From JAJKJG01 sp036386395 (GTDB taxonomy: Bacteria; Pseudomonadota; Alphaproteobacteria; Rhizobiales; Beijerinckiaceae), in contig DASVVU010000032.1 of assembly GCA_036386395.1 (NCBI GenBank), positions 1 to 6,613 of the forward strand: a DNA stretch of 6,613 nucleotides, read 5' to 3'. A program made the translations under genes and the position numbers. Positions 1 through 6,413 of the stretch are shown here, in pieces (within the stretch, counting starts at the first letter, position 1; every line of letters starts with the position of its first letter). Under the pieces are notes generated by a model that saw nothing but the letters and a program-made list of their open reading frames with translations, ran no database searches and was not told where the DNA came from.

Positions 1-685
1 GATGGCCGACCTCATGATGGTCGCCGGCAAGGACATCGAGGGAGCCATCCAGCGCCTCGCCCAGATGGCCCGCGCCGCCGGCATCCACGTGATCCTGGCG
101 ACGCAGCGTCCCTCTGTGGACGTCATCACCGGCACCATCAAGGCGAACTTCCCGACCCGCATCTCCTTCCAGGTCACGTCGAAGATCGACAGCCGCACGA
201 TCCTCGGCGAGATGGGGGCCGAGCAGCTCCTCGGCCAGGGCGACATGCTCTACATGGCGGGCGGCGGCCGCATCACCCGCGTGCACGGGCCGTTCGTGTC
301 CGACACCGAGGTCGAGAAGGTCGTGGCGCACCTGAAGCGCCAGGGCCGCCCGGCCTACCTCGACGCCGTCACCTCCGAGGACGACGACGGCGACGGCGGT
401 GACGGCAGCGGCGGCGGTGCCGCCGACGATACGCCGATCTTCGACAAGGGCGAGTTCGGGGCCGAGGGGGCGGACGTCTACGACCAGGCCGTCGCCGTGG
501 TGCTGCGCGACAAGAAGGCCTCGACCTCCTACATCCAGCGCCGCCTCCAGATCGGCTACAACCGCGCCGCCTCCCTCATGGAGCGCATGGAGAAGGAAGG
601 CATCGTCGGCCCCGCGAACCACGCCGGCAAGCGGGAGATTCTCTTGGAGACCGCAGGCGCGGGGGCGGAGGAGGACGACGATTAA
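1..685 (+). CDS. ftsK: DNA translocase FtsK, C-terminal part (5' end outside window)
   Basis: FtsK is a membrane-anchored hexameric ATPase at the division septum. It pumps chromosome ends into the daughter cells and activates XerCD recombination at dif. The window opens just inside the Walker B region (MADLMMVAGKDIEGAI, normally preceded by Asp-Glu). It continues with typical motor-domain blocks: ATQRPSVDVITGTIKANFP at residues 33-51, then SKIDSRTILGEMGAEQLLGQ and GDMLYM to about residue 85. A Glu/Asp/Gly-rich linker covers about residues 126-140. The C-terminal winged-helix gamma domain, which reads KOPS sequences and contacts XerD, lies at about 160-214 and includes YIQRRLQIGYNRAASLMERM. 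The protein ends in an acidic tail, EEDDD. The N-terminal membrane domain and Walker A are outside the window. The stop is TAA at 683-685, and lolA follows 47 bases later on the same strand. Identification is secure; only the true length is unknown. Confidence 0.97.
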   Translation, partial: MADLMMVAGKDIEGAIQRLAQMARAAGIHVILATQRPSVDVITGTIKANFPTRISFQVTSKIDSRTILGEMGAEQLLGQGDMLYMAGGGRITRVHGPFVSDTEVEKVVAHLKRQGRPAYLDAVTSEDDDGDGGDGSGGGAADDTPIFDKGEFGAEGADVYDQAVAVVLRDKKASTSYIQRRLQIGYNRAASLMERMEKEGIVGPANHAGKREILLETAGAGAEEDDD

Positions 686-732
686 GTCTGCGGCGTCGTA
701 GATTCGCCACAGCGCCTCCCTAGCGCTCGCTC

Positions 733-1659
733 ATGCCCTTTCCGATCGCCACCTTGACACGTCTCACGGCCGGCCTGTGCCTCGCGGCAAGCCTTTCCGG
801 CCCAGCTATGGCCCAGAGCGGGAATCCGCTCGACTGGCTGTTCGGCAAGAAGTCCGAGCCCGCGCCTGCCGAGCCAGCGCCGAGCGCCGCCCCGGCGCCG
901 CCGGCCAAGGTCGTCCTGCCGCCGCGGCGGCCGGCTTCCCTCCCCGGCTCAGGGCAGAGTGAGCCGGCACAGGCGGCGCAGACGCCTCCAGCGCAGCCCG
1001 CGCCGAGTGCCGCATCCGTGCGCTCGCAACAAACCGCTCCTACTCCGGCGGCGTCGCCCCAGGCCCCACCCGTCGCGGCGGCGAGCCTCGCTCCGGGCGC
1101 GGCGTCCGAGCCCCTCAACGAGCGGCAGATCGTCGAGCGCGCCAACGCCTACTTCAACGGCCTGTCGAGCCTCGTCGGCGACTTCGTGCAGACCGGAGGC
1201 GACGGCCGGCGGCTCACCGGCAAGCTCTACCTCCAGCGCCCGGGCAAGATCCGGTTCGAGTACGACGCGCCGGCGACCGTCGAGGTGATCGCCGACGGCT
1301 CCGCGGTCGCGGTGCGCGACCGCAAGCTCGTCACCCAGGATCTCTATTCGATCTCGCAGACGCCCTTAAAATTCCTGCTGCGCGAGCGCATCAGCCTCGG
1401 CCAGGACATCCGCATCGTCGGCGTCTCGAACGAGGCGGAGGGCGCCCGCATTCTCCTCGAGGACAAGTCGACGCTGGGCGGCACGTCGAAGATCGCCCTG
1501 TTCTTCGACCGCGACGTGCGAACCCTCCAGCGCTGGCGCATCGTCGACCCGCAGGGCTTCACCACCATCGTGGCGCTGTCGAACCTCGACGCCGCCCGCC
1601 GCGTCGACCCGCGCCTGTTCGTCATCAACTACGAGCGCATGCTCGAGGACAAGCGGTAG
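733..1659 (+). CDS. lolA: Outer-membrane lipoprotein carrier protein LolA with Pro/Ala-rich N-terminal insert
   Basis: LolA is the periplasmic chaperone that takes lipoproteins from the LolCDE transporter and carries them to the outer membrane. The 308-residue product has an N-terminal signal peptide: Arg10, a hydrophobic core at about 11-21, and a probable cut after AMA at residue 27. Residues about 41-125 are a low-complexity Pro/Ala/Ser stretch. The LolA fold starts near residue 128 (LNERQIVERANAYFNGL) and includes GDFVQT, GKLYLQRPGKIRFEYDAPA at 163-181, the QDLYSISQTPLKFLL block near 202-216, and WRIVDPQGFTTIVAL near 268-282. Usual LolA precursors are roughly 200-230 residues, so the insert explains the extra length. 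ATG 733 is the first start after an in-frame TAG at 721-723 and gives a full signal peptide, although no Shine-Dalgarno sequence is evident. A TTG at codon 8 is a weaker alternative. The gene is probably cotranscribed with ftsK. Confidence 0.93.
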   Translation: MPFPIATLTRLTAGLCLAASLSGPAMAQSGNPLDWLFGKKSEPAPAEPAPSAAPAPPAKVVLPPRRPASLPGSGQSEPAQAAQTPPAQPAPSAASVRSQQTAPTPAASPQAPPVAAASLAPGAASEPLNERQIVERANAYFNGLSSLVGDFVQTGGDGRRLTGKLYLQRPGKIRFEYDAPATVEVIADGSAVAVRDRKLVTQDLYSISQTPLKFLLRERISLGQDIRIVGVSNEAEGARILLEDKSTLGGTSKIALFFDRDVRTLQRWRIVDPQGFTTIVALSNLDAARRVDPRLFVINYERMLEDKR

Positions 1660-1688
1660 CAGGCCGCCGAGCCGTCCCCACTCTCCCT

Positions 1689-2525
1689 TCAAATCATCTC
1701 CAGCGGCTTCTTGCGCTTGGGCGGCGGGTAGGCGGCGTCGAGGGCCGTAAGATCGTCGTCGTCGAGGGTTAGATCGAGGGCGGCGCGGTTCTCCCGGACG
1801 TGCTCGGCCCGCGCGGCCTTCGGGATCGCGATCGCGTCGGGGCGGCGCATGACCCAGGCGAGGGCGACCTGGTACGGCGTCGCGCCGTGCTTGTTCGCGA
1901 CCTCGGCGAGGGCGCCGGCGGCGCGCAGGCGGCCCTGCTCGATCGGGCTGTAGGCCATCGTGGGAATACGGCGCGCGGCCTGCCATGGCATGAGGTCGTG
2001 CTCGGGCCCGCGGCGGGAGAGATTGTAGAGGATCTGGTTCGTGGCGCAGGCGTCCCCGCCCGCGACGCCCGCGAGCTCCTCCATCTCGTCGACGTCGAAG
2101 TTCGAGACGCCCCAGTGCCGGATCTTGCCCGCGCGCTTCAGCGCCTCGAAGCCCTCGACGGTCTCCGCAATGGGGATGCTGCCTGGCCAGTGCAGGAGGT
2201 AGAGGTCGAGGCGGTCGGTCTTGAGCCTTCGCAGGCTGCGCGCGCAGGCTTCCGCCACGCCCTTGCGGCTCGCATTATGGGGATAGACCTTGCTGACGAG
2301 GAAGGCCCGGTCGCGCAAGCCCGCGATGGCCTCGCCGACGAGTTCCTCGGTGCGGCCCTCGCCGTACATCTCGGCGGTGTCGATCAGCGTCATGCCGAGT
2401 TCGATGCCGAGCCTCAGCGCCGCGATCTCCTCGGCCCGCCGGGCGCGGTCGTCCGCCATCTTCCAGGTGCCTTGGCCGAGCACTGGCACGGCCTCGCCAC
2501 CGGGCAGGGTCACGCGACGATCCAT
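1689..2525 (-). CDS. Aldo/keto reductase, YeaE-like (probable methylglyoxal/aldehyde reductase)
   Basis: This is a cytosolic NADPH-dependent aldo/keto reductase that would reduce aldehydes or ketones to alcohols. The 278-residue TIM-barrel protein carries the full catalytic tetrad: Asp49 and Tyr54 in LIDTAEMYGEGRTEELVG, Lys79 in FLVSKVYPHNA, and His112 in LDLYLLHWPGS. The family signature GVSNFD is at 139-144, and the cofactor-binding AIAIPKA with AEHVREN is at 231-246. From memory, the GQGTW start, the ATNQILYNLSRRG block and the PPPK-xxx-LEMI end resemble E. coli YeaE, which reduces methylglyoxal. The exact substrate here is inferred. An upstream in-frame ATG at 2597 would add 24 residues, but ATG 2525 has AAGGAG at 2532-2537 six bases away and begins where family homology begins. 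The gene is convergent with lolA (29-base gap) and divergent from the small gene at 2677. Confidence 0.92.
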   Translation of the reverse strand: MDRRVTLPGGEAVPVLGQGTWKMADDRARRAEEIAALRLGIELGMTLIDTAEMYGEGRTEELVGEAIAGLRDRAFLVSKVYPHNASRKGVAEACARSLRRLKTDRLDLYLLHWPGSIPIAETVEGFEALKRAGKIRHWGVSNFDVDEMEELAGVAGGDACATNQILYNLSRRGPEHDLMPWQAARRIPTMAYSPIEQGRLRAAGALAEVANKHGATPYQVALAWVMRRPDAIAIPKAARAEHVRENRAALDLTLDDDDLTALDAAYPPPKRKKPLEMI

Positions 2526-2531
2526 GGGCAT

Positions 2532-2537
2532 CTCCTT
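2532..2537 (-). promoter_or_regulatory. Ribosome binding site of the aldo/keto reductase
   Basis: The minus strand reads AAGGAG six bases before ATG 2525. It overlaps codons of the longer open frame and lies only one base from the in-frame ATG at 2531, too close to serve that one. It therefore selects 2525 as the start and argues against the 302-residue version. Confidence 0.7.
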
Positions 2538-2676
2538 TCCGGCACTCTGCCCAGACCCGTCCGGGAGAAGCGCCCCACCGGCGGCGGATTCACGCAAAAC
2601 TCACGGCAAGATCACGGGATGGTGTGCAAAGACCTAGCCACCCGTTGACTCCCACGGCCCAAGCTCGGTGACGCCC

Positions 2677-2982
2677 ATGAACGCGGAAACTCTCTCCCGA
2701 CGCCTCGATGCCATCGAAGCCTCCATGACCGAATACATGCTTGAGGATATCGCACGCTGGCAAGCCGTTCACGCCCGCATCACGGCCTACGAGGTCGCGG
2801 TCGAGGTGATGTGCAACGTCGCCCAGCGCCGCGACCCCCGGCTCGTGCACGATCTCGTCGAAGGACTCCTGTTCGTCGAGGCCGAGACCCGGATGACGAA
2901 CTTTCACGGCGCTCTCATCGGCGAAATCCGGGGCATCCGCGAGAAGGCCCAGGAGCAGTTGCAGGACCTCCTGGCGGCTTGA
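2677..2982 (+). CDS. Hypothetical small helical protein
   Basis: I do not recognise this 101-residue protein. It has no signal peptide or membrane segment and is predicted by eye to be almost wholly alpha-helical. A helix with a heptad-like spacing of Leu/Ile/Met runs over about residues 5-37 (LSRRLDAIEASMTEYMLEDI). A short break follows at RRDPR (51-55), then a second helical stretch (LVHDLVEGLLFVEAE, 56-70) and a charged C-terminal helix IREKAQEQLQDLLAA. Coding is supported by codon choice matching its neighbours and by a clean start and stop. A GTG at 2668 would add MTP, but GGTGA at 2667-2671 lies five bases before ATG 2677 and favours the shorter form. It stands alone: divergent from the reductase and 106 bases before the next gene. 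The helices suggest a small oligomer or coiled coil, but no function is assigned. Confidence 0.68.
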   Translation: MNAETLSRRLDAIEASMTEYMLEDIARWQAVHARITAYEVAVEVMCNVAQRRDPRLVHDLVEGLLFVEAETRMTNFHGALIGEIRGIREKAQEQLQDLLAA

Positions 2983-2993
2983 GGACTTCTCCG

Positions 2994-3011
2994 GCCGGAC
3001 GGCTTTCCGGC
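2994..3011 (+). terminator. Short GC hairpin after the hypothetical gene (possible weak terminator)
   Basis: GCCGGA (2994-2999) and TCCGGC (3006-3011) form a perfect 6-bp stem with a 6-base loop, 11 bases after the stop codon of the small gene. No clear T-run follows (next bases GCCCTTCC). It could be a weak or factor-assisted terminator, or a chance pairing in GC-rich DNA. Confidence 0.25.
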
Positions 3012-3078
3012 GCCCTTCCGCATCGATCCGGGCCGACATACCTGGAGTCGGGGCCTTGCCGAGCGAGCTGCCCCGACC

Positions 3079-3084
3079 GGAGAG
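3079..3084 (+). promoter_or_regulatory. Ribosome binding site of the YfcG-like gene
   Basis: GGAGAG ends four bases before ATG 3089, and its GGAG core is six bases away. It decides the start in favour of 3089 over the in-frame TTG at 3056, which would add 11 non-homologous residues. Confidence 0.65.
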
Positions 3085-3088
3085 CCCG

Positions 3089-3793
3089 ATGATCGACCTC
3101 TACTACTGGACGACCCCGAACGGCCACAAGGTCACAATGTTCCTCGAGGAGACCGGCCTGCCGTACCGGATCGTGCCGGTGCGGATCGGCGAGGGCGAGC
3201 AGTTCCGGCCCGAGTTCCTGAAGATCTCCCCGAACAACCGCATCCCGGCCATGGTCGACCACGAGCCCGAGGGCGGCGGCGAGCCGGTGTCGCTGTTCGA
3301 GTCGGGCGCGATGCTGCTCTACCTCGCCGACAAGACCGGCCGCTTCATCCCGAAGGATGTGCGCGGGCGGGCCGAGGTGCTGCAATGGCTGTTCTGGCAG
3401 ATGGGCGGCCTCGGCCCCATGGCGGGGCAGAACCACCACTTCACGCAATACGCCCCCGAGAAGATCCCCTACGCCGTCGACCGCTACGTCAAGGAGACGA
3501 ACCGCCTCTACGGCGTGCTGAACAAGCGCTTGGCCGACCGCGAGTTCGTGGCGGGCGCCTACTCCATCGCCGACATGGCGTCCTACCCCTGGATCGTGCC
3601 GCACGAGCGCCAGGGCCAGAACCTCGACGATTTCCCGCATCTCAAGCGCTGGTTCGAGGCGATCCGGGCGCGCCCAGCGACGGTGAGGGCCTACGAGAAG
3701 GCGAAGGAGGTCAATCCCGCCCTCGGCGCGCCGATGTCGGAGGAGGCCAAGAAGGTGCTCTTCGGCCAGACCGCCGCCGTCGTGGGACGCTGA
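3089..3793 (+). CDS. yfcG: Glutathione S-transferase family protein, YfcG-type disulfide-bond oxidoreductase
   Basis: This is a cytosolic GST-fold enzyme. E. coli YfcG, which it closely resembles, binds glutathione disulfide and reduces small disulfides using glutathione. The 234-residue protein has an N-terminal thioredoxin-like domain (about 1-85) with YYWTTPNGHKVTMFLEE. Thr9 and Asn11 there fall where YfcG places its active-site Thr/Asn in place of a catalytic cysteine. The cis-proline is Pro53 in RIPAM, and the glutathione-binding Glu71-Ser72 is in LFESGAMLLYLADKTG. The helical C-terminal domain (about 92-205) includes LQWLFWQMGGLGPMAGQNHH, NKRLAD, and the folding motif YSIADMASYPW at 158-168. 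A tail of about 20 residues extends beyond the length of E. coli YfcG. The start at 3089 is set by the Shine-Dalgarno site. The gene converges with transaldolase across 10 bases. The family call is strong; the disulfide reductase activity is inferred. Confidence 0.93.
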   Translation: MIDLYYWTTPNGHKVTMFLEETGLPYRIVPVRIGEGEQFRPEFLKISPNNRIPAMVDHEPEGGGEPVSLFESGAMLLYLADKTGRFIPKDVRGRAEVLQWLFWQMGGLGPMAGQNHHFTQYAPEKIPYAVDRYVKETNRLYGVLNKRLADREFVAGAYSIADMASYPWIVPHERQGQNLDDFPHLKRWFEAIRARPATVRAYEKAKEVNPALGAPMSEEAKKVLFGQTAAVVGR

Positions 3794-3803
3794 CCGGCTC
3801 CCC

Positions 3804-4775
3804 TCAGGCCGCTTCCCGCTCTTCCATCCGGCGCGCGACGAGCGTGCGCAGGGCCCGCAGGTCCTTGGCGAAGGCGCGGATGCCCTCGGCAAGCTTCTCG
3901 GTCGCCATGGCGTCCTCGTTGAGGAGGAAGCGAAAGCGGGGCTCGTCGAGCGTAAGGCGCGCGGGGGCGCCGGACGTGGCCTCGGGCGAGAGCTTGCGCG
4001 GCAGCTCGCCCTCAGCCTTCGCGAGCTCGTCCAGCAGAGCCGGCGAGATGGTGAGGCGGTCGCAGCCGGCGAGCGCTTCGATCTCCTGGGCGTTGCGGAA
4101 CGAGGCGCCCATCACCACCGTCTTCAGGCCGTGGGCCTTATAGTAGGCGTAGATGCCGCGCACGGACTGCACGCCGGGATCAGTCTCGCCCGTGTAGGGC
4201 CCGCCGCCGGCCTTCACGTGCCAGTCGAGGATGCGCCCGACGAAGGGCGAGATCAGGAAGGCACCGGCGTCCGCCGCGGCCGCCGCCTGGACGAGGGAGA
4301 ACAGGAGCGTGAGATTGCAGTCGATGCCCTCGCGCTGGAGCACCTCGGCGGCCCGGATGCCCTCCCAGGTCGAGGCGATCTTGATAAGAATCCGCTCGCG
4401 CCCGATGCCGCGCTGCTCGTAGGCCCGGATGATGGCGCGGGCCTTCTCGACCGTGGCCTTGGTGTCGAACGAGAGATCGGCGTCGACCTCGGTCGAGACC
4501 CGGCCCGGCACGATTTGGGCGAGCTCCGCCCCGAAGGCCACGGCAAGCCGGTCGCACACCGCCGAAACGGCCGCCTCCTGCGCGCCGCCCTGGCGGCGGC
4601 CCCAGGCCATGGCCTCGTCGAGGAAGCCCGCATAGGTCGGCATCTCGACGGCCTTGAGGAGGAGGGTCGGATTGGTGGTGCAGTCCTGCGGCTTGAGCCG
4701 CCGCACCGCCTCGACGTCGCCGGTGTCGGCGACGATCACGGTCATCTCCCGCAGCTGGTCGAGCTTGGACGCCAT
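3804..4775 (-). CDS. tal: Transaldolase (TalB-type)
   Basis: Transaldolase moves a dihydroxyacetone unit from sedoheptulose 7-phosphate to glyceraldehyde 3-phosphate, giving erythrose 4-phosphate and fructose 6-phosphate in the non-oxidative pentose phosphate pathway in the cytosol. The 323-residue protein matches the classic long TalB form (about 317) and aligns without gaps up to the active site. Schiff-base Lys132 is in RILIKIASTWEGIRAAE, Asp17 in VADTGD, and Glu96 in GRVSTEVDADLS. The phosphate-binding Ser176 and Arg181 are in LISPFVGRILDW. NCNLTLLF-like CNLTLLF, VVMGASFRN and GCDRLTISPALL complete the barrel. The start at 4775 has AGGGAGG (4784-4790) eight bases upstream and matches family N-termini. 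A longer open frame reaching 4925 would overlap mmsA and is not credible. The gene is divergent from mmsA, with a 91-base spacer. Confidence 0.96.
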   Translation of the reverse strand: MASKLDQLREMTVIVADTGDVEAVRRLKPQDCTTNPTLLLKAVEMPTYAGFLDEAMAWGRRQGGAQEAAVSAVCDRLAVAFGAELAQIVPGRVSTEVDADLSFDTKATVEKARAIIRAYEQRGIGRERILIKIASTWEGIRAAEVLQREGIDCNLTLLFSLVQAAAAADAGAFLISPFVGRILDWHVKAGGGPYTGETDPGVQSVRGIYAYYKAHGLKTVVMGASFRNAQEIEALAGCDRLTISPALLDELAKAEGELPRKLSPEATSGAPARLTLDEPRFRFLLNEDAMATEKLAEGIRAFAKDLRALRTLVARRMEEREAA

Positions 4776-4866
4776 CGGGCCCGCCTCCCTTTTCCGATCC
4801 CTATAGCGGCGCCCCGGCCGCAATGGTAGTCGTGCCGCAAAGTCGACTGTTGAGGAGCGGAACGCC
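4776..4866. promoter_or_regulatory. Divergent intergenic region between tal and mmsA
   Basis: These 91 bases separate two divergently read genes, so they should carry both promoters. Visible elements are AGGGAGG (4784-4790, minus) for tal and GAGGAG (4852-4857, plus) nine bases before the mmsA ATG. A CTATAG at 4801-4806 could be part of a -10 element for tal, but I could not pair it with a -35 at normal spacing. No operator dyad is obvious. The role is inferred from layout. Confidence 0.5.
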
Positions 4867-6363
4867 ATGCGCAACATCGGGCATTTCATCGGCGGCAAGG
4901 AGGTCGCAGGCGCGTCCGGGCGCACCGCCGACGTCTACCAGCCCATGACCGGCGAGGTGATCGCCAAGGTCGCCCTCGCCTCTAAGGCCGAGCTCCGCGC
5001 CGCGGTCGAGAACGCCGCCGCGGCGCAGCCCGCCTGGGCGGCCACGAACCCGCAGCGCCGCGCCCGGGTGATGATGAAGTTCCTCGAGCTGATCGCCAAG
5101 GAGATGGACCCTCTGGCCGATCTCCTGGCTCGCGAGCATGGGAAGACCATCCTCGACGCCAAGGGCGACATCCAGCGCGGCGTCGAGGTGGCGGAGTTCG
5201 CCTGCGGCATCCCGCACCTCATGAAGGGCGAGTACACGGAAGGCGCCGGGCCCGGCATCGACATCTACTCCATGCGCCAGCCCTTGGGCGTCGTCGCCGG
5301 CATCACCCCGTTCAACTTCCCGGCCATGATCCCGATGTGGAAGTTTGCGCCCGCGATCGCCTGCGGCAACGCCTTCATCCTCAAGCCCTCGGAACGCGAC
5401 CCCGGGGTGCCGATGCGCCTCGCCGAGATCATGATCGAGGCGGGGCTGCCCCCCGGCATCCTCAACGTCGTCAACGGCGACAAGGAGGCGGTCGACGCGA
5501 TCCTCGACGACCCCGACATCCGCGCCGTCGGCTTCGTCGGCTCGTCGTCGATCGCCGAGTACGTCTATTCGCGCTCGGCCGCGACGGGAAAGCGCGCGCA
5601 GTGCTTCGGCGGCGCCAAGAACCACATGATCATCATGCCGGACGCCGACATGGATCAGGCCGTCGACGCTCTGATCGGCGCCGGCTACGGCTCGGCCGGC
5701 GAGCGCTGCATGGCGATCTCGGTCGCGGTGCCGGTCGGCAAGGGCACGGCGGACGCCCTCATGCACAAACTCACGCCGCGGGTCGAGAGCCTGAAGATCG
5801 GCCCGTCGACCGACCCCGGCGCCGATTTCGGCCCGCTCGTCACGAAGCAGCACCTCCAGAAGGTGCGCGACTACGTCGACCTCGGCGTGCGCGAGGGCGC
5901 GAAGCTCGTGGTCGACGGGCGCGACTTCCGCATGCAGGGCTACGAGGAGGGCTTCTACATGGGCGGCTGCCTCTTCGACGAGGTCCGCCCCGAGATGCGC
6001 ATCTACAAGGAGGAGATCTTCGGGCCCGTGCTCTCGGTGGTGCGCGCGAAGGACTACGCCGAGGCCCTGCGGCTGCCGTCGGAGCACGAGTACGGCAACG
6101 GCGTCGCGATCTTCACCCGCGACGGCGACGCGGCGCGGGACTTCGCCGCGAAGGTCAACGTCGGCATGGTCGGCGTCAACGTGCCGATCCCGGTGCCGAT
6201 CGCCTACTACACCTTCGGCGGCTGGAAGCGCTCCGGCTTCGGCGACTTGAACCAGCACGGCCCGGACGCGATCCGCTTCTACACCAAGACCAAGACCGTG
6301 ACCTCGCGCTGGCCGTCGGGCGTGAAGGAGGGCTCCGAGTTCGTGATCCCGACGATGCAGTGA
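4867..6363 (+). CDS. mmsA: CoA-acylating methylmalonate-semialdehyde dehydrogenase
   Basis: MmsA oxidises methylmalonate semialdehyde or malonate semialdehyde with NAD+ and CoA to propionyl-CoA or acetyl-CoA, releasing CO2. It serves valine, myo-inositol and related catabolism in the cytosol. The 498-residue protein has the usual family length and full ALDH fold. ITPFNFPAMIPMW holds Asn150, KPSERDPG holds cofactor-contacting Lys173, and GFVGSSSIAEYVY forms the NAD site at 222-234. The catalytic Cys281 is in GSAGERCMAIS, and EEIFGPVLSV is at 382-391. The GAKNH block (249-253) lacks the usual ALDH general-base Glu, a mark of this CoA-dependent subgroup. Arg280 beside the catalytic cysteine and Arg104 in QRGVE fit the two arginines proposed to hold the substrate carboxylate. 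The tail VGVNVPIPVPIAYYTFGGWK and TVTSRWP is diagnostic. GAGGAG sits nine bases before the ATG. No valine or inositol genes lie beside it, so which pathway it serves is open. Confidence 0.96.
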   Translation: MRNIGHFIGGKEVAGASGRTADVYQPMTGEVIAKVALASKAELRAAVENAAAAQPAWAATNPQRRARVMMKFLELIAKEMDPLADLLAREHGKTILDAKGDIQRGVEVAEFACGIPHLMKGEYTEGAGPGIDIYSMRQPLGVVAGITPFNFPAMIPMWKFAPAIACGNAFILKPSERDPGVPMRLAEIMIEAGLPPGILNVVNGDKEAVDAILDDPDIRAVGFVGSSSIAEYVYSRSAATGKRAQCFGGAKNHMIIMPDADMDQAVDALIGAGYGSAGERCMAISVAVPVGKGTADALMHKLTPRVESLKIGPSTDPGADFGPLVTKQHLQKVRDYVDLGVREGAKLVVDGRDFRMQGYEEGFYMGGCLFDEVRPEMRIYKEEIFGPVLSVVRAKDYAEALRLPSEHEYGNGVAIFTRDGDAARDFAAKVNVGMVGVNVPIPVPIAYYTFGGWKRSGFGDLNQHGPDAIRFYTKTKTVTSRWPSGVKEGSEFVIPTMQ

Positions 6364-6370
6364 CGATTTC

Positions 6371-6403
6371 AACGTTGTATGATATCTGAGTCGATATCAC
6401 GTT
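6371..6403. promoter_or_regulatory. Inverted repeat, likely operator of the antitoxin gene (or mmsA terminator)
   Basis: TGATATC (6380-6386) and GATATCA (6393-6399) form a perfect 7-bp dyad with the 6-base spacer TGAGTC. Because GATATC is itself a palindrome, the same bases are also two direct copies with a 12-base period. Outer AACGT (6371-6375) and ACGTT (6399-6403) extend the symmetry with a bulge. The site ends 10 bases before the antitoxin ATG and overlaps TATGAT (6378-6383), a possible -10. Ribbon-helix-helix antitoxins commonly repress their own promoter through such paired sites. A rival reading is a terminator for mmsA, since CGTTTT follows the stem, but the stem is AT-rich and weak. 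Confidence 0.55.
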
Positions 6404-6413
6404 TTGGGCAGCC

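Noticed and set aside
711..727. Possible hairpin AGCGC/GCGCT between ftsK and lolA as a terminator
   Set aside because: The stem is only 5 bp with no T-run, and the short spacing suggests the two genes are cotranscribed.
1660..1688. Bidirectional terminator between lolA and the aldo/keto reductase
   Set aside because: The 29-base convergent gap was inspected on both strands and no stable stem with a T-run was found.
1800..2648. A 282-codon plus-strand open frame across the aldo/keto reductase
   Set aside because: It is the shadow of a minus-strand gene that has a complete catalytic tetrad. It shows no domain and has implausible composition.
2915..3892. A 325-codon open frame on the minus strand opposite the YfcG-like gene
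   Set aside because: It overlaps three real genes, its composition (Arg, Gly, Ala, His, Leu) is typical of antisense frames in GC-rich DNA, and it matches no family.
4776..4925. N-terminal extension of transaldolase to an upstream ATG
   Set aside because: It would add 50 residues not found in the family and overlap the mmsA start. A good Shine-Dalgarno precedes ATG 4775.
4801..6372. A 523-codon open frame on the minus strand opposite mmsA
   Set aside because: It is antisense to a clearly identified dehydrogenase. Its product is a His/Asp/Arg/Val/Leu-rich shadow of the GC-rich codons, with no recognisable domain and no ribosome binding site.
5337..6389. A 350-codon plus-strand frame inside mmsA
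   Set aside because: It is an out-of-frame reading of mmsA, extremely Arg-rich, with no independent start signal.
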